A stretch of 64,000 nucleotides of DNA from G963665495 sp963677785 (GCA_963677785.2 CAXXDH010000001.1:124001-188000), one strand, 5' to 3'. Counted from the stretch's first letter, positions 31,524 to 41,298 are shown. Numbers and translations are program-made. The notes: a model not told the origin generated them from the sequence alone.

Positions 31524-34016
31524 ATGGATAAATATGATTCTGAAGCAATTGAACTGAAATGGCAGCAACTCTGGGAAGAAAAAGGCGTCTTCCATGCCGA
31601 ACCCGACCCTGATAAACCCAAGTACTACGTGCTGGAAATGTTTCCCTATCCGTCGGGGCGCATTCACATGGGGCACGTCCGCAATTATTCCATCGGCGAC
31701 CTTATGGCCCGGTACCTGCGGATGAACGGCTACAATGTTTTTCACCCCATGGGCTGGGACGCTTTCGGCATGCCGGCGGAAAACGCCGCCATCAAGCACG
31801 GCATTCATCCTGCCAAATGGACCAAGGAAAACATCGCCAACATGCGCAGCCAGCTGCGCCGTCAGGGCTACTCCTACGACTGGGGCCAGGAACTGGCCAC
31901 CTGCGATCCCGAATATTACCGCTGGGAACAGAAATTTTTTATCAAGCTCTATGAAAAGGGCGTTGTGTACCGCAAGAACGCGCCCCAGAACTGGTGCCCG
32001 ACCTGCCACACCGTACTGGCCAACGAACAGGTCATCGACGGTCTCTGCTGGCGTTGCGACGATAAGGTGGAAACCAAGGAACTGGCTCAGTGGTTCCTGA
32101 AAATCACTTCCTATGCCGACGAACTGCTGGAAGATCTGGACCAGATGACCGGCAACTGGCCGGAACGGGTCATTGCCATGCAGCGCAACTGGATAGGCAA
32201 ATCCATCGGCGCAAGAATCGATTTTCCGCTGGAAGGCTGGGACGAAAAGATTTCGGTGTTTTCCACCCGCCAGGATACCATCTTCGGCGCCACCTTCATG
32301 AGTCTGGCGGCAGAGCATCCGCTGGTGGAAAAGCTCATCGAGGGCAAGCCGGAAGCCGAAAAGGTCCGGGCTTTCGTCAAAAAAGTCACCGAAATGGACA
32401 AGAGCGCCCGAACGGCCGATGATTTCGAAAAAGAGGGCGTGTTTACCGGCGCTTATTGCACGAACCCGTACACGGGCGTCCGCATGCCCATTTATGTGGC
32501 CAACTTCGTACTCATGGACTACGGCACAGGCGCGGTCATGGCAGTGCCTGCGCATGACCAGCGCGATTTTGATTTCGCCACAAAGTACGGGCTGTCCATC
32601 AAGGTCGTCATCCAACCCAAAGACGAGACTCTGGATCCGGCCACCATGGACAAAGCCTTTTCCGATCCGGGATTTCTGGCCAACTCGGGGCCGTTCGACG
32701 GTTTGAGCGTGGCCGAGGCCAAAGAACGCATTGCGGACGACCTGGAAGCGAAGGGCTGGGGCAAACGCGACGTGAACTACCGCCTGCGGGACTGGAACAT
32801 CTCCCGCCAGCGTTACTGGGGCGCGCCCATTCCCATGGTCTATTGCGATTCTTGCGGCATTGTGCCCGAAAAGGAAGAGAATCTGCCCGTTGTGCTGCCG
32901 CTGGATGTGGTCACTCACTCGGACGGTCGTTCGCCGCTGCCCGATACGGAGAGTTTCCGCAAGTGCACCTGTCCTGTTTGCGGCGGTCCGGCCCTGCGCG
33001 AAACCGACACCATGGACACGTTTATGGAGTCTTCCTGGTATTTCGTACGCTATCCTTCGGCCCGGCTGGATTCGGCGCCCTTTGATCCGGAAGCCACCAA
33101 GTACTGGCTGCCCGTTGATCAATACATCGGCGGTATCGAACACGCGATTCTCCATCTGCTCTACGCGCGGTTCTACATCAAGCTGCTGCGGGATATGGGC
33201 TATGTGGGCTTTGACGAGCCCTTTTCCAACCTGTTGACCCAGGGCATGGTGCTCAAGGACGGATCCAAAATGTCCAAGTCCAAGGGCAATGTGGTGGATC
33301 CGGACGCCATGGTCAAACAGTTCGGAGCGGACACGGTGCGGTTGTTCTGCCTGTTCGCCGCGCCGCCCGACAGGGATTTCGACTGGAGCGACAAGGGCAT
33401 CGAGGGGGCGCATCGTTTCGTCAACCGTCTCTGGCGACTGGTGGAAGATCTTCTGCCCAAACTCGAAGCCGTTGCGCCCTGCAGTTCGCAGGCTGCCGAC
33501 GTTGCGACGGAGCAGGCCAAAGAGCTGCGCCGCAAGGAACACGCCACGGTCAAAAAAGTGGGCGAAGACATGGGCGAGCGGTTCCAGTACAACACGGCCA
33601 TCGCCAGTGTCATGGAACTGGTGAACCTGCTGTACGGCTGCAAGGATGAACTGGCGCAGACCCCGCAGGGCTGCCGGGTGCTTTCATCGGCCATCAGCAC
33701 GGTGGTGAACATCCTTTCGCCGGTCACGCCGCATATCTGTGAAGAACTTTGGCAAATACTCGGACATCAGGGACTGCTCGCCCAGGCGGGCTGGCCTGTG
33801 TATGATGAAGAAGCATTGCAAGTGGATGAGGCCGTTGTTGTCGTGCAGATCAATGGCAAGCTGCGCGGTCGTATTTCGGTGTCCGTATCCGCGGCCAAGG
33901 AAGACGTAGAGGCCATGGCATTGCAGGAGCCGAATGTCGCCAAGCATCTGGACGGCAAAACCGTTAGAAAGGTTGTTGTCATACCGGGGAAATTGGTCAA
34001 TGTTGTCGCCACGTAA
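31524..34016 (+). CDS. leuS: Leucyl-tRNA synthetase
   Basis: An 830-residue class I synthetase. The HIGH-type motif is in YPSGRIHMGHVRNYS and KMSKS is in KDGSKMSKSKGN. The editing (CP1) domain contains AVPAHDQRDFDF. Zinc-binding cysteines appear in NWCPTCHTVLANEQ and CRKCTCPVCGG-like positions. Length and domain order fit bacterial LeuRS. It overlaps the start of lptE by 17 bases, the conserved leuS-lptE-holA order. Confidence 0.97.
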   Translation: MDKYDSEAIELKWQQLWEEKGVFHAEPDPDKPKYYVLEMFPYPSGRIHMGHVRNYSIGDLMARYLRMNGYNVFHPMGWDAFGMPAENAAIKHGIHPAKWTKENIANMRSQLRRQGYSYDWGQELATCDPEYYRWEQKFFIKLYEKGVVYRKNAPQNWCPTCHTVLANEQVIDGLCWRCDDKVETKELAQWFLKITSYADELLEDLDQMTGNWPERVIAMQRNWIGKSIGARIDFPLEGWDEKISVFSTRQDTIFGATFMSLAAEHPLVEKLIEGKPEAEKVRAFVKKVTEMDKSARTADDFEKEGVFTGAYCTNPYTGVRMPIYVANFVLMDYGTGAVMAVPAHDQRDFDFATKYGLSIKVVIQPKDETLDPATMDKAFSDPGFLANSGPFDGLSVAEAKERIADDLEAKGWGKRDVNYRLRDWNISRQRYWGAPIPMVYCDSCGIVPEKEENLPVVLPLDVVTHSDGRSPLPDTESFRKCTCPVCGGPALRETDTMDTFMESSWYFVRYPSARLDSAPFDPEATKYWLPVDQYIGGIEHAILHLLYARFYIKLLRDMGYVGFDEPFSNLLTQGMVLKDGSKMSKSKGNVVDPDAMVKQFGADTVRLFCLFAAPPDRDFDWSDKGIEGAHRFVNRLWRLVEDLLPKLEAVAPCSSQAADVATEQAKELRRKEHATVKKVGEDMGERFQYNTAIASVMELVNLLYGCKDELAQTPQGCRVLSSAISTVVNILSPVTPHICEELWQILGHQGLLAQAGWPVYDEEALQVDEAVVVVQINGKLRGRISVSVSAAKEDVEAMALQEPNVAKHLDGKTVRKVVVIPGKLVNVVAT

Positions 34017-34527
34017 GCTTCGTACGTCCTATTCCGTATTGTTTGTAGTCGTCTCCTGGTCCGTGCTTCTGGTGCTCGCGGGATGCGGGTATCAGCTGGG
34101 CGCGGGTGCTCCCGGAGTGCTCCCGCAAGGGCAAAAGACTCTGGCCCTGGCCAAAGTTGAAAACCCGACCTTGAAAACCTGGCTGGAGCCGCAGCTGCGC
34201 GCGGATGTCCGGGATGAATTCGCATCCCGAAACATCGCCGCCTGGCGGGATTCGGGAGAATCGGATTTTTCTCTTGAAATCAAAATCCTTCGCTATACCG
34301 AGTCGTCCTATTTGACGAACGAACGGGAAGAGACCCTGAAGTCCGTTGTGGATCTGCGCCTGGAGGCCAAGCTCTACAGTTCGGACGAGAAATTGCCGGT
34401 TTGGGAGTCCGGGCCTATCAAGGTTCAGGAGTATTATTACGATGATACGGACCTGGAAAAGGCAAGGACTCTGGCGGTTTCGCTGGCATCGCGCGAGTTG
34501 GCGGATCGAATGGGCGACGCATTTTAG
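34000..34527 (+). CDS. lptE: LPS-assembly lipoprotein LptE-like
   Basis: A 175-residue lipoprotein with a signal peptide and lipobox (VLLVLAGC, then GYQLG). The mature part has the LptE pattern: a conserved GYQL start, a beta-rich middle with KILRYTESSY, and a C-terminal helix (KARTLAVSLASRELADRM). LptE plugs the LptD barrel that inserts lipopolysaccharide in the outer membrane. The ATG at 34000 lies within leuS; position between leuS and holA supports the call. Confidence 0.85.
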   Translation: MLSPRKLRTSYSVLFVVVSWSVLLVLAGCGYQLGAGAPGVLPQGQKTLALAKVENPTLKTWLEPQLRADVRDEFASRNIAAWRDSGESDFSLEIKILRYTESSYLTNEREETLKSVVDLRLEAKLYSSDEKLPVWESGPIKVQEYYYDDTDLEKARTLAVSLASRELADRMGDAF

Positions 34528-34593
34528 CAAGCAGCAGGCAGGGGCGGGTCACAATCCCTGCGTGTTCTTATTCTGAGGCAGGCCGGACAGAAT

Positions 34594-35589
34594 ATGTCTA
34601 CGCGTCCTGGGTTCAATTTTTTTGTATGTCCGGACAGCGGACTGCTGCAGCAGCAGATAGAATTGCTGCTGCAGCGGTTTCCGCCGGATTCCGGCACCTA
34701 TGAGCGGCATGTCTTCTGGGGGGACGAGGGTCTGGGCGATTCGTTCTGGAATGCCCTTACTCTGCAGAATTTGCTTAGCATTCCCAAGGTGATCGTCCTC
34801 AGGCGCGCGCAGCTGCTGCCTGATGCGGAGTGGGAAAAATTCGGGCCGGCGCTGAGTCGGTTCAGCCCCACGGCCTGGCCGTTGTTTTGTCTGGAAACGG
34901 TGTTCGACAGGGGCAAACCCAAATTGCCGCGGGGGCTTGCCAAGCGGAAGTTCTGGCTGTTCGCGGAAAAGAAAAAATGGATCTGGCAGTCGCCCGGATT
35001 GCAGCCCAAGGATGTGACCGCCTACGTTCGCTCCTGGGCGCAGCAGCGCAATCTGCGTTTTGCCCCAGGCGCGCTGGAGGCCATCAGCGATGTGCTGCCG
35101 CCCAACCAGGCCGCCATCAAGCTGGAGCTGGCCAAGATCGAATTGGCCTGCAGCCCTGGTGAGGACGTGCGGCCCGAGCTGGCGCAGCTGGTGACCTTTA
35201 CGCCGGATATGGATATTTTTGCATTTATCGACTCCGTACAGTCCGGGCAAGCGCCCCTGCAGGTCTGGCGCAAGATTGTCACCGCCCAGGCAGCCGGAGA
35301 GGGGCTGTTGTTTCAATTTCTGGCCATGCTGGCGCGTGAAGCGCGGATCATGTGGCTGCTGCTGCATGGAGAACAGGCGCCCCGGTTGCCGCAATTCGTG
35401 ATCCAGCGCAAAACGACCCTGGCGCGTTCGCTCGGCCCGGCCCGGCTGGCCGGTATCTGGGAGTTGGCATTGGAAGCTGAACTGCGCGTGAAACAGGGCG
35501 AAGCCAGCGAAGCACAGGCCATGGAATCGCTGGTCAGCAGCCTGGCCGGATTGTTCCGCCCCGGCGGGGGAACGGCTTCGCGGCGATAA
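34594..35589 (+). CDS. holA: DNA polymerase III delta subunit
   Basis: A 331-residue clamp-loader subunit. The N-terminal part FFVCPDSGLLQQQIELLLQRF and VFWGDEGLGDSFWNALTLQNLL, with IPKVIVLRRAQLLP, follows the delta fold without a Walker motif. The C-terminal collar includes the family pattern LLFQFLAMLAREARIMWLL. It opens the beta clamp for loading. Divergence is high, as usual for HolA, but the order leuS-lptE-holA supports it. Confidence 0.87.
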   Translation: MSTRPGFNFFVCPDSGLLQQQIELLLQRFPPDSGTYERHVFWGDEGLGDSFWNALTLQNLLSIPKVIVLRRAQLLPDAEWEKFGPALSRFSPTAWPLFCLETVFDRGKPKLPRGLAKRKFWLFAEKKKWIWQSPGLQPKDVTAYVRSWAQQRNLRFAPGALEAISDVLPPNQAAIKLELAKIELACSPGEDVRPELAQLVTFTPDMDIFAFIDSVQSGQAPLQVWRKIVTAQAAGEGLLFQFLAMLAREARIMWLLLHGEQAPRLPQFVIQRKTTLARSLGPARLAGIWELALEAELRVKQGEASEAQAMESLVSSLAGLFRPGGGTASRR

Positions 35590-35637
35590 CGCGGTGGTTT
35601 AACGGCGAAAAACTTGCCCAAGCTCAAGAGCGGACTT

Positions 35638-36318
35638 ATGGTAAAAGAGAGGCCTCATTACTATGGGCACCGCCAGAGGCTGCGCGAGAAGTTTCTGGAT
35701 GATCATGAGAAACTGGCCGATTATGAACTTTTGGAGGCCTTGCTGGGGGTTGTCATCCCGCGGCGGGATACGAAACCCATCGCCAAGGAGCTGCTGAAAC
35801 GCTTCGGGAATCTGAAAGGCGTATTCGCAGCCAAAGAAGAAGAACTTTTGACTATTTCCGGAATCGGTCCGGGTGTGGTATACTTCTGGCACTTGTTGCG
35901 AGCGTTGAAAATTCGCATTGATGAGTCCAGGCTGCAGGAAAAAGTAATCGTGGATCATCCAAAGATCGTGGCGGAGCTGGCAACCGCGCGATTGGGCGAT
36001 CAGGACAAGGAACAGTTTTGGGTGGCCATGGTGGACAACCGGAACCGGTTGCTGGCCTGGGAAAAAATCAGTCAGGGAACCGTCAATCAGGCGCATGTGT
36101 ATTTGCGTGAAATAATGGAAAAGGCCCTTGAAAAGAAGGCCAGCGGACTGATATTGGTGCATAATCACCCTGGAGGCGATCCAAGACCGTCGCAGGCGGA
36201 CAAAAATTTGACCGAAACGGTGCGGCATGTGGCGGGCCAGCTGGAAATTCGGATCCTGGATCATATCATCATTACGGAAGAGGATTATTACAGCTTCAAA
36301 TCACAGGGATTGATCTGA
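35638..36318 (+). CDS. radC: RadC-family JAB domain protein
   Basis: A 226-residue protein from ATG 35638 (a TTG at 35614 would add 8). The N-terminal half is a UPF0758 helix-hairpin-helix (LADYELLEALLG and LLTISGIGPG). The C-terminal half is a JAB/MPN metalloprotease fold with the full HxHx7SxxD set in VHNHPGGDPRPSQAD. Despite the name its role in repair is unproven. It follows holA by 48 bases. Confidence 0.92.
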   Translation: MVKERPHYYGHRQRLREKFLDDHEKLADYELLEALLGVVIPRRDTKPIAKELLKRFGNLKGVFAAKEEELLTISGIGPGVVYFWHLLRALKIRIDESRLQEKVIVDHPKIVAELATARLGDQDKEQFWVAMVDNRNRLLAWEKISQGTVNQAHVYLREIMEKALEKKASGLILVHNHPGGDPRPSQADKNLTETVRHVAGQLEIRILDHIIITEEDYYSFKSQGLI

Positions 36319-36382
36319 AAACATGCGTTCCTTGAAAAAACAGCAAGCGTAACTGCTCGTTTAAGCCATAAGGAGGAGAGTC

Positions 36383-36658
36383 ATGGTACGGAGTCTTCAA
36401 TGCCTTATTACAGGAACGGTGCAAGGCGTATTTTTACGTTCTTGGATTCATGATCAGGCTGTGAGCCTCGGCCTGAAGGGCTGGGTGCGAAACGTCGCCG
36501 ACGGCAAGATTGAAGTGCTCGCCCAAGGAGATGAACAGGCCTGCGATGAGCTTAAGGAGAGGCTGTACAAAGGATCGCCCATGAGCCGGGTGGAACAAGT
36601 CGAGTGCAAGTGGATCGAATACGACAAGGAATATGACAAGTTCGAGATACGCTCCTGA
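36383..36658 (+). CDS. acyP: Acylphosphatase
   Basis: A 91-residue ferredoxin-like alpha/beta protein. The substrate-binding loop GTVQGVFLRSW holds the catalytic Arg, and the catalytic Asn is in GWVRNVADG. It hydrolyses acyl phosphates. A strong AAGGAGGAG precedes the ATG. A terminator-like hairpin follows, so this may be the end of the long rightward array. Confidence 0.95.
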   Translation: MVRSLQCLITGTVQGVFLRSWIHDQAVSLGLKGWVRNVADGKIEVLAQGDEQACDELKERLYKGSPMSRVEQVECKWIEYDKEYDKFEIRS

Positions 36659-36675
36659 CAAATGAATCGAGATTT

Positions 36676-36724
36676 AAGGCCCGAATCCGGGGAATGGAGA
36701 CTTTTCCGGACCCGGGCCTTTGCG
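36676..36724 (+). terminator. Terminator-like hairpin between acyP and lon
   Basis: AAGGCCCG (36676-36683) pairs with CGGGCCTT (36713-36720), with inner TCCGG/CCGGA pairing. A short TTTG follows. It separates lon from the upstream array. Confidence 0.7.
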
Positions 36725-36744
36725 TACTATAAAGGGAACCGATA

Positions 36745-39198
36745 ATGAGTAGAAAAACGTTATTTTTGAGTCCGCTGGCGTCTGACGGCGGTGCCGGGGG
36801 CGAAGGGGGGCACGGGGGAGAGGCGGACGGTGATTTCGCGGACGCCTTGAACATTTCGAGCAGAGACATCCCCCTGGAAGTACCGGTATTGCCGGTTCGG
36901 GATATTGTGGTTTTCAACTACATGATCCTGCCTCTGTTCGTCGGACGGGACAAGTCCGTGGAAGCCGTAGAAGCGGCTTTGGGGTCGCACCGCTACATTT
37001 TGATTCTTACCCAGCAGGATGAAAGCGTTGATGATCCGGCCCCGGAGGATCTCTACCGGGTCGGTGCCGTGGCCATGATCATGCGTATGCTCAAAATGCC
37101 CGACGGCAAGCTCAAGGTGCTTGTCCAGGGCATCAGCAGGGCCCGTGTCGAGGATTTCATACAGACGGACCCCCACATGGAAGCCCGGATCAGCCTGATC
37201 GAAGAAAACGAAATTTCCGAACTGACGTTGGAACAGGAAGCCATGATGCGCGCCGCCAAAGAACAGAGCGAGCGGATTCTCGCCCTGCGCGGGGCTTCTT
37301 CTCCGGACATCATGGCCGTATTGAACAGTGTCAACGAGCCGGGCCGGCTGGCCGACCTGGTCGCTTCCAACCTGCGTATCAAGGTTTCCGACGCGCAGAA
37401 GATTCTGGAATGCGAGCGCCCGGCCGAACGTCTGGCCCTGGTGAACGAGCAGCTGGTCAAGGAAGTCGAAGTCGCTTCCATGCAGGCCAAGATTCAGAGC
37501 ATGGCCAAAGAGGGCATGGACAAGGCGCAGCGCGACTACTACCTGCGCGAACAGCTCAAGGCTATCCGCAAGGAGCTGGGTGAAGGCGGCGAGGACAGCG
37601 AGGAACTCGAAGAACTTGCCGGCCAGCTCGCCAAGGCGGGCCTGCCCAAGGAAGTGAAAAAGGAAGCGGACAAACAGCTTAAACGGCTGGTTTCCATGCA
37701 TCCGGACTCCTCCGAAGCCACTGTGGTCCGGACGTACCTGGACTGGCTGGTCGAATTGCCCTGGAAAAAAACTTCCCGGGACCGTCTGGAGATCAAAGCG
37801 GCGAAAAAAATTCTGGATGAAGACCATTTTGACCTGGAAAAAGTCAAAGAACGTATTCTCGAATACTTGAGCGTACGCAAACTCAATCCGCAGATGAAAG
37901 GTCCCATCCTCTGCTTTGTGGGCCCTCCCGGCGTGGGAAAGACCTCGTTGGGGCGCTCCATCGCCCGTGCTCTGGGCCGGAAATTCCACCGTATGTCCCT
38001 GGGCGGTATGCGAGATGAAGCCGAAATTCGCGGACACCGCCGAACCTACATCGGTTCCATGCCCGGACGCATCATCCAGGGCATCAAGCAGGCCGGAACG
38101 CGCAATCCCGTGTTCATGCTGGACGAGATAGACAAAGTGGGCGCGGATTTTCGCGGCGATCCCTCCTCGGCCCTGCTTGAGGTGCTGGATCCGGAGCAGA
38201 ACAATTCTTTTACCGATCATTATCTGAATGTGCCCTTTGATCTCTCCAAGAGCATGTTCATCTGTACGGCCAACGTATTGGACACCATCCCCGCTCCGTT
38301 GCTGGACCGCATGGAAACCATCCGGATTCCGGGCTACACCGAGCAGGAGAAGGTCAAAATCGCCCGTACGTATCTGATCCCGCGCCAGGCCAAGGAAAAC
38401 GGCCTGCGGGTCGCTGAGCTGAACATTTCCGACAGCGTCATTTCGCGTATTGTCCGGGAATACACGCGCGAGGCCGGGTTGCGGAATCTTGAACGCGAAA
38501 TCGGCAGTGCGCTTCGAAAACTCGCCCGGCGCAAGGCTGAGGGCGAGGACGGTCCGTTCACGATTACCACCAAGAACCTGCACAAGCTGCTGGGCGTTCC
38601 GACCTATCTGGACGACGAGCGTGAAAACGAGCTGCCCCCAGGGGTTGCCGTGGGGCTGGCCTGGACCCCTTACGGCGGTGAGATTCTACACATTGAAGCC
38701 ACGACCATGCCCGGAAAGGGCAAGTTGACCCTGACAGGCAAGCTGGGCGATGTGATGAAGGAAAGCGCTCAGGCTGCCATGAGCTACGCCCGGGCCAATG
38801 CGGAAAAACTCGGTGTGGATGCGGATTTCATTGAAAAACTGGACCTCCATATTCACATCCCGTCCGGCGCGACCCCCAAAGACGGTCCGTCCGCGGGCGT
38901 GACCCTGGTCACCGCGCTGGTCTCCATTTTGCGCGATACGCCTGTGGCTCGGGATTTGTGCATGACGGGAGAAATCACATTACGCGGTCGCGTTCTGCCG
39001 GTGGGCGGCATCAAGGAGAAAATCCTCGCCGCTGTGGCGCATGAGATGCATACGGTGCTGATCCCGGCCCAGAACAAGAAGGACCTGGAAGATATTCCCG
39101 CGGAACTGCGCCGCAAAATCACCGTCCGCTTTATCGAGCGTATAGATGAACTGTGGCAGTATGTCTGGGGAACGGAACAGATTCCGGATACGAAATAG
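36745..39198 (+). CDS. lon: ATP-dependent Lon protease
   Basis: An 817-residue soluble Lon. After a Gly/Glu-rich lead of about 30 residues comes the substrate-binding domain (LEVPVLPVRDIVVFNYMILP). The AAA+ module has Walker A GPPGVGKTS and Walker B PVFMLDEIDKVG, and the protease domain has the catalytic dyad Ser716 (KDGPSAGVTL) and Lys757 (GGIKEKILAA). It degrades misfolded and regulatory proteins. The glycine-rich N-terminal extension (DGGAGGEGGHGGEADG) is unusual and probably disordered. No heat-shock element was recognised upstream. Confidence 0.96.
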   Translation: MSRKTLFLSPLASDGGAGGEGGHGGEADGDFADALNISSRDIPLEVPVLPVRDIVVFNYMILPLFVGRDKSVEAVEAALGSHRYILILTQQDESVDDPAPEDLYRVGAVAMIMRMLKMPDGKLKVLVQGISRARVEDFIQTDPHMEARISLIEENEISELTLEQEAMMRAAKEQSERILALRGASSPDIMAVLNSVNEPGRLADLVASNLRIKVSDAQKILECERPAERLALVNEQLVKEVEVASMQAKIQSMAKEGMDKAQRDYYLREQLKAIRKELGEGGEDSEELEELAGQLAKAGLPKEVKKEADKQLKRLVSMHPDSSEATVVRTYLDWLVELPWKKTSRDRLEIKAAKKILDEDHFDLEKVKERILEYLSVRKLNPQMKGPILCFVGPPGVGKTSLGRSIARALGRKFHRMSLGGMRDEAEIRGHRRTYIGSMPGRIIQGIKQAGTRNPVFMLDEIDKVGADFRGDPSSALLEVLDPEQNNSFTDHYLNVPFDLSKSMFICTANVLDTIPAPLLDRMETIRIPGYTEQEKVKIARTYLIPRQAKENGLRVAELNISDSVISRIVREYTREAGLRNLEREIGSALRKLARRKAEGEDGPFTITTKNLHKLLGVPTYLDDERENELPPGVAVGLAWTPYGGEILHIEATTMPGKGKLTLTGKLGDVMKESAQAAMSYARANAEKLGVDADFIEKLDLHIHIPSGATPKDGPSAGVTLVTALVSILRDTPVARDLCMTGEITLRGRVLPVGGIKEKILAAVAHEMHTVLIPAQNKKDLEDIPAELRRKITVRFIERIDELWQYVWGTEQIPDTK

Positions 39199-39212
39199 TA
39201 AGCGGCAACAAC

Positions 39213-39698
39213 GTGAAAGATAAAGAGCTCCTGGCCAGGCATCCGCTGCTGTCCAAGCTCTCCGGCGAAGTCATTTGGATGTTGTTTGAAGAGGAAGGAG
39301 TCGATGCGTCGAACATCGACTCCTTCTTTGATCATTTTGGACGTATGTTGCGCGAAACAGTGGCGCTCATGCGCCGCCTTCTGGATCCGGACGACGCCGG
39401 GGCAGCGTTTTTCCGTATTCAACAGCGTCCAGAACTCGTGGCGCTTGCAGGGGATGTTCCAGCCTGTTCCACTTGCGGAGCCTTGTCCGGCCTGGTTATC
39501 CCCACTACGGAATTTGATTTTTTACCCTGGCTCCCGCCGTACTCGCTGGGCTGCCGTATGTACGCCTCATCTGTTCCGGCTGCGGAGGCCGTTGCCGCGC
39601 GGATGCCGTCCGCGGGAACCCCTGTGCCGACCATCAGACTTGTCTGCGAAAGCGGCTGGATTTTTCACGCGGACTGGAGTTCTCTCCTGGAAAAATAG
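39213..39698 (+). CDS. Hypothetical protein with C-x2-C motif, downstream of lon
   Basis: A 161-residue protein, not recognised, beginning with a GTG 14 bases after lon. The N-terminal half is helical (LARHPLLSKLSGEVIWMLFEEEGV, a run that may be amphipathic). The C-terminal half has PACSTCGALSG, a later Cys in YSLGCRM and one near the end. These could bind a metal. There is no signal peptide or membrane helix. Short spacing suggests co-transcription with lon, perhaps as an accessory factor; this is inferred only from position. Confidence 0.65.
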   Translation: MKDKELLARHPLLSKLSGEVIWMLFEEEGVDASNIDSFFDHFGRMLRETVALMRRLLDPDDAGAAFFRIQQRPELVALAGDVPACSTCGALSGLVIPTTEFDFLPWLPPYSLGCRMYASSVPAAEAVAARMPSAGTPVPTIRLVCESGWIFHADWSSLLEK

Positions 39699-39741
39699 CC
39701 GCCGCCGAAAGCAGTCCTTGTTCTCAAAAAAATCCTGCGTA

Positions 39742-40845
39742 TTACATGGCTTCGCGTCCGAGGTTGATGCCGATGGATTCGGCCGTATGAATCAGCTGGG
39801 AATCCAGGGGGACCGTACGGACCAGTCCGGCCAGTTCCTCCAGAGGGACGCGTACGATTTCTGGCGTTTTCAGGGCGACCATTACGCCGAAGGCGCCCTG
39901 GGCCGCGGCTTCCACCGCTGAGCTGCCCAGGCGCGTTCCAAGTACGCGGTCAAAGGCGCAGGGGGAGCCGCCCCGCTGGATATGCCCCAGAACCGTGCAG
40001 CGGACTTCCAGGTCGATGTGTTCCTTGATCCGCCCTGCCAGATACTGGCCGATGCCGCCCAGCTGGGGGACCCCCTGCAAACGTGTGGTGGCGGTTTCCT
40101 GGGTGACCACGTCATGGCCGAGTTCATGGGCCCCCTCCGCAACCATGATGATGCTGTAAGGACTGCCGCCATCGGCGCGGAAGCGGATTTTTTGCAGGAT
40201 GTTGTCCAGGTGGTACGGGATCTCCGGGATCAGGATGATATGCGCGCCGCCCGAGATGCCGGCTTCCAGGGCGATCCATCCCGCGGTACGGCCCATGACC
40301 TCGAGGATCATCACGCGCTGGTGGCTGCGCCCGGTGGTATGCAAGCGGTCCATGGCGTCGCAGGCTACTTCCACCGCCGTCTGGTAGCCGAAGGTATAGT
40401 CGGTGCCTTCGAGGTCGTTGTCGATGGTCTTGGGGATGCCGATGGTTGGAACGCCGAGCTGATGCAGCTTGTAGCCCAGTTCCAGAGTGCCTTCTCCGCC
40501 CACTACAAAGATGCAATCGAGCCCCATTTCCTTGAAATTCCGCACAACAAGCTGCGAATAATCTTTGGTGACGATTTCGCCGTTTTCATCGTATTCACGG
40601 TAAGCAAAGGGGTTGCCTTTGTTGGTGGTGCCCAGGATGGTGCCGCCCATAGTCAGGATATCCTTGGTGTTGCGCGTAGTCAGCTGTTGTGTTTTCCCGG
40701 TCACCAGGCCTTCGAATCCGTTTTCAATGCCGATGACCGAGGCGCCATGCTGAATGACGGCCGCGCGAGTGACCGCACGAATTACCGCATTGAGTCCCGA
40801 ACAATCTCCGCCTCCTGTAAGAATGCCTACGCGTTGCAACGCCAT
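39742..40845 (-). CDS. pfkA: 6-phosphofructokinase (PfkA family, ATP-type by residue)
   Basis: A 367-residue PFK. The phosphate-binding start GILTGGGDCSGLNA, the catalytic PKTIDNDLEGTD and GRTAGWIALEAG are intact. At the position that separates ATP- from PPi-dependent enzymes it has Gly (VGGEGTLELG), with Lys in PKTIDND, the combination seen in group III ATP-PFKs. PPi use is therefore less likely, but the prediction needs assay. GGAG precedes the ATG. It is convergent with the gene at 39213. Confidence 0.92.
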   Translation of the reverse strand: MALQRVGILTGGGDCSGLNAVIRAVTRAAVIQHGASVIGIENGFEGLVTGKTQQLTTRNTKDILTMGGTILGTTNKGNPFAYREYDENGEIVTKDYSQLVVRNFKEMGLDCIFVVGGEGTLELGYKLHQLGVPTIGIPKTIDNDLEGTDYTFGYQTAVEVACDAMDRLHTTGRSHQRVMILEVMGRTAGWIALEAGISGGAHIILIPEIPYHLDNILQKIRFRADGGSPYSIIMVAEGAHELGHDVVTQETATTRLQGVPQLGGIGQYLAGRIKEHIDLEVRCTVLGHIQRGGSPCAFDRVLGTRLGSSAVEAAAQGAFGVMVALKTPEIVRVPLEELAGLVRTVPLDSQLIHTAESIGINLGREAM

Positions 40846-40872
40846 ATGCCGCTCCTTGCTGTTGTTTGCGAA

Positions 40873-41298
40873 TTATCTGGAAGTTCCGAAAATGGTGACG
40901 ACGATCTGACGGTAGCGGGGTTTATTGTCGTGATTGATGCACACGACCTGCTGCCAGGTGCCCAGGACAAGCTGTCCGTCGCGTACGGCCAGTGCGATGG
41001 AGGGGCCAAGCAATGCGGCCTGCACGTGGCTGTGTCCGTTACCGTCGTGCCAAGCCCGTTCGTGAGCGTATGGCATGTCCTCAGGCGCGAGGCGTTTGAT
41101 GGCCTGCGCCAGATCCTCCACAACGCCGGGCTCGAATTCTATGGTGGTCAACGAGGCTGTCGAACCAACGACATTGGCCTGAAGCATTCCGCTATGGATG
41201 GCTGATTCCTTGAGTAGTTGCTGTATGTTCAGAGTGACATCAGCCATGTCTGGTCCGGTACGTAACGAAATCTCAAACTGGTCGCAATGCATGCGCAT
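40873..41298 (-). CDS. YjbQ family protein
   Basis: A 141-residue protein of the YjbQ/UPF0047 family, a small thermostable fold with low thiamine-phosphate synthase activity reported in some members. The signature SLTTIEFEPGVVEDL and the histidine-rich HDGNGHSHVQAALLGPSIALAV are present, with the end GTWQQVVCINHDNKPR. The ATG at 41298, preceded by AGGGGAT, is chosen over the longer frame. It lies upstream of pfkA on the same strand. Confidence 0.88.
   Translation of the reverse strand: MRMHCDQFEISLRTGPDMADVTLNIQQLLKESAIHSGMLQANVVGSTASLTTIEFEPGVVEDLAQAIKRLAPEDMPYAHERAWHDGNGHSHVQAALLGPSIALAVRDGQLVLGTWQQVVCINHDNKPRYRQIVVTIFGTSR

Noticed and set aside
31440..33542. A 700-codon minus-strand frame opposite leuS
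   Set aside because: It is antisense to an intact leucyl-tRNA synthetase and has no family motifs; it is a GC-rich codon shadow.
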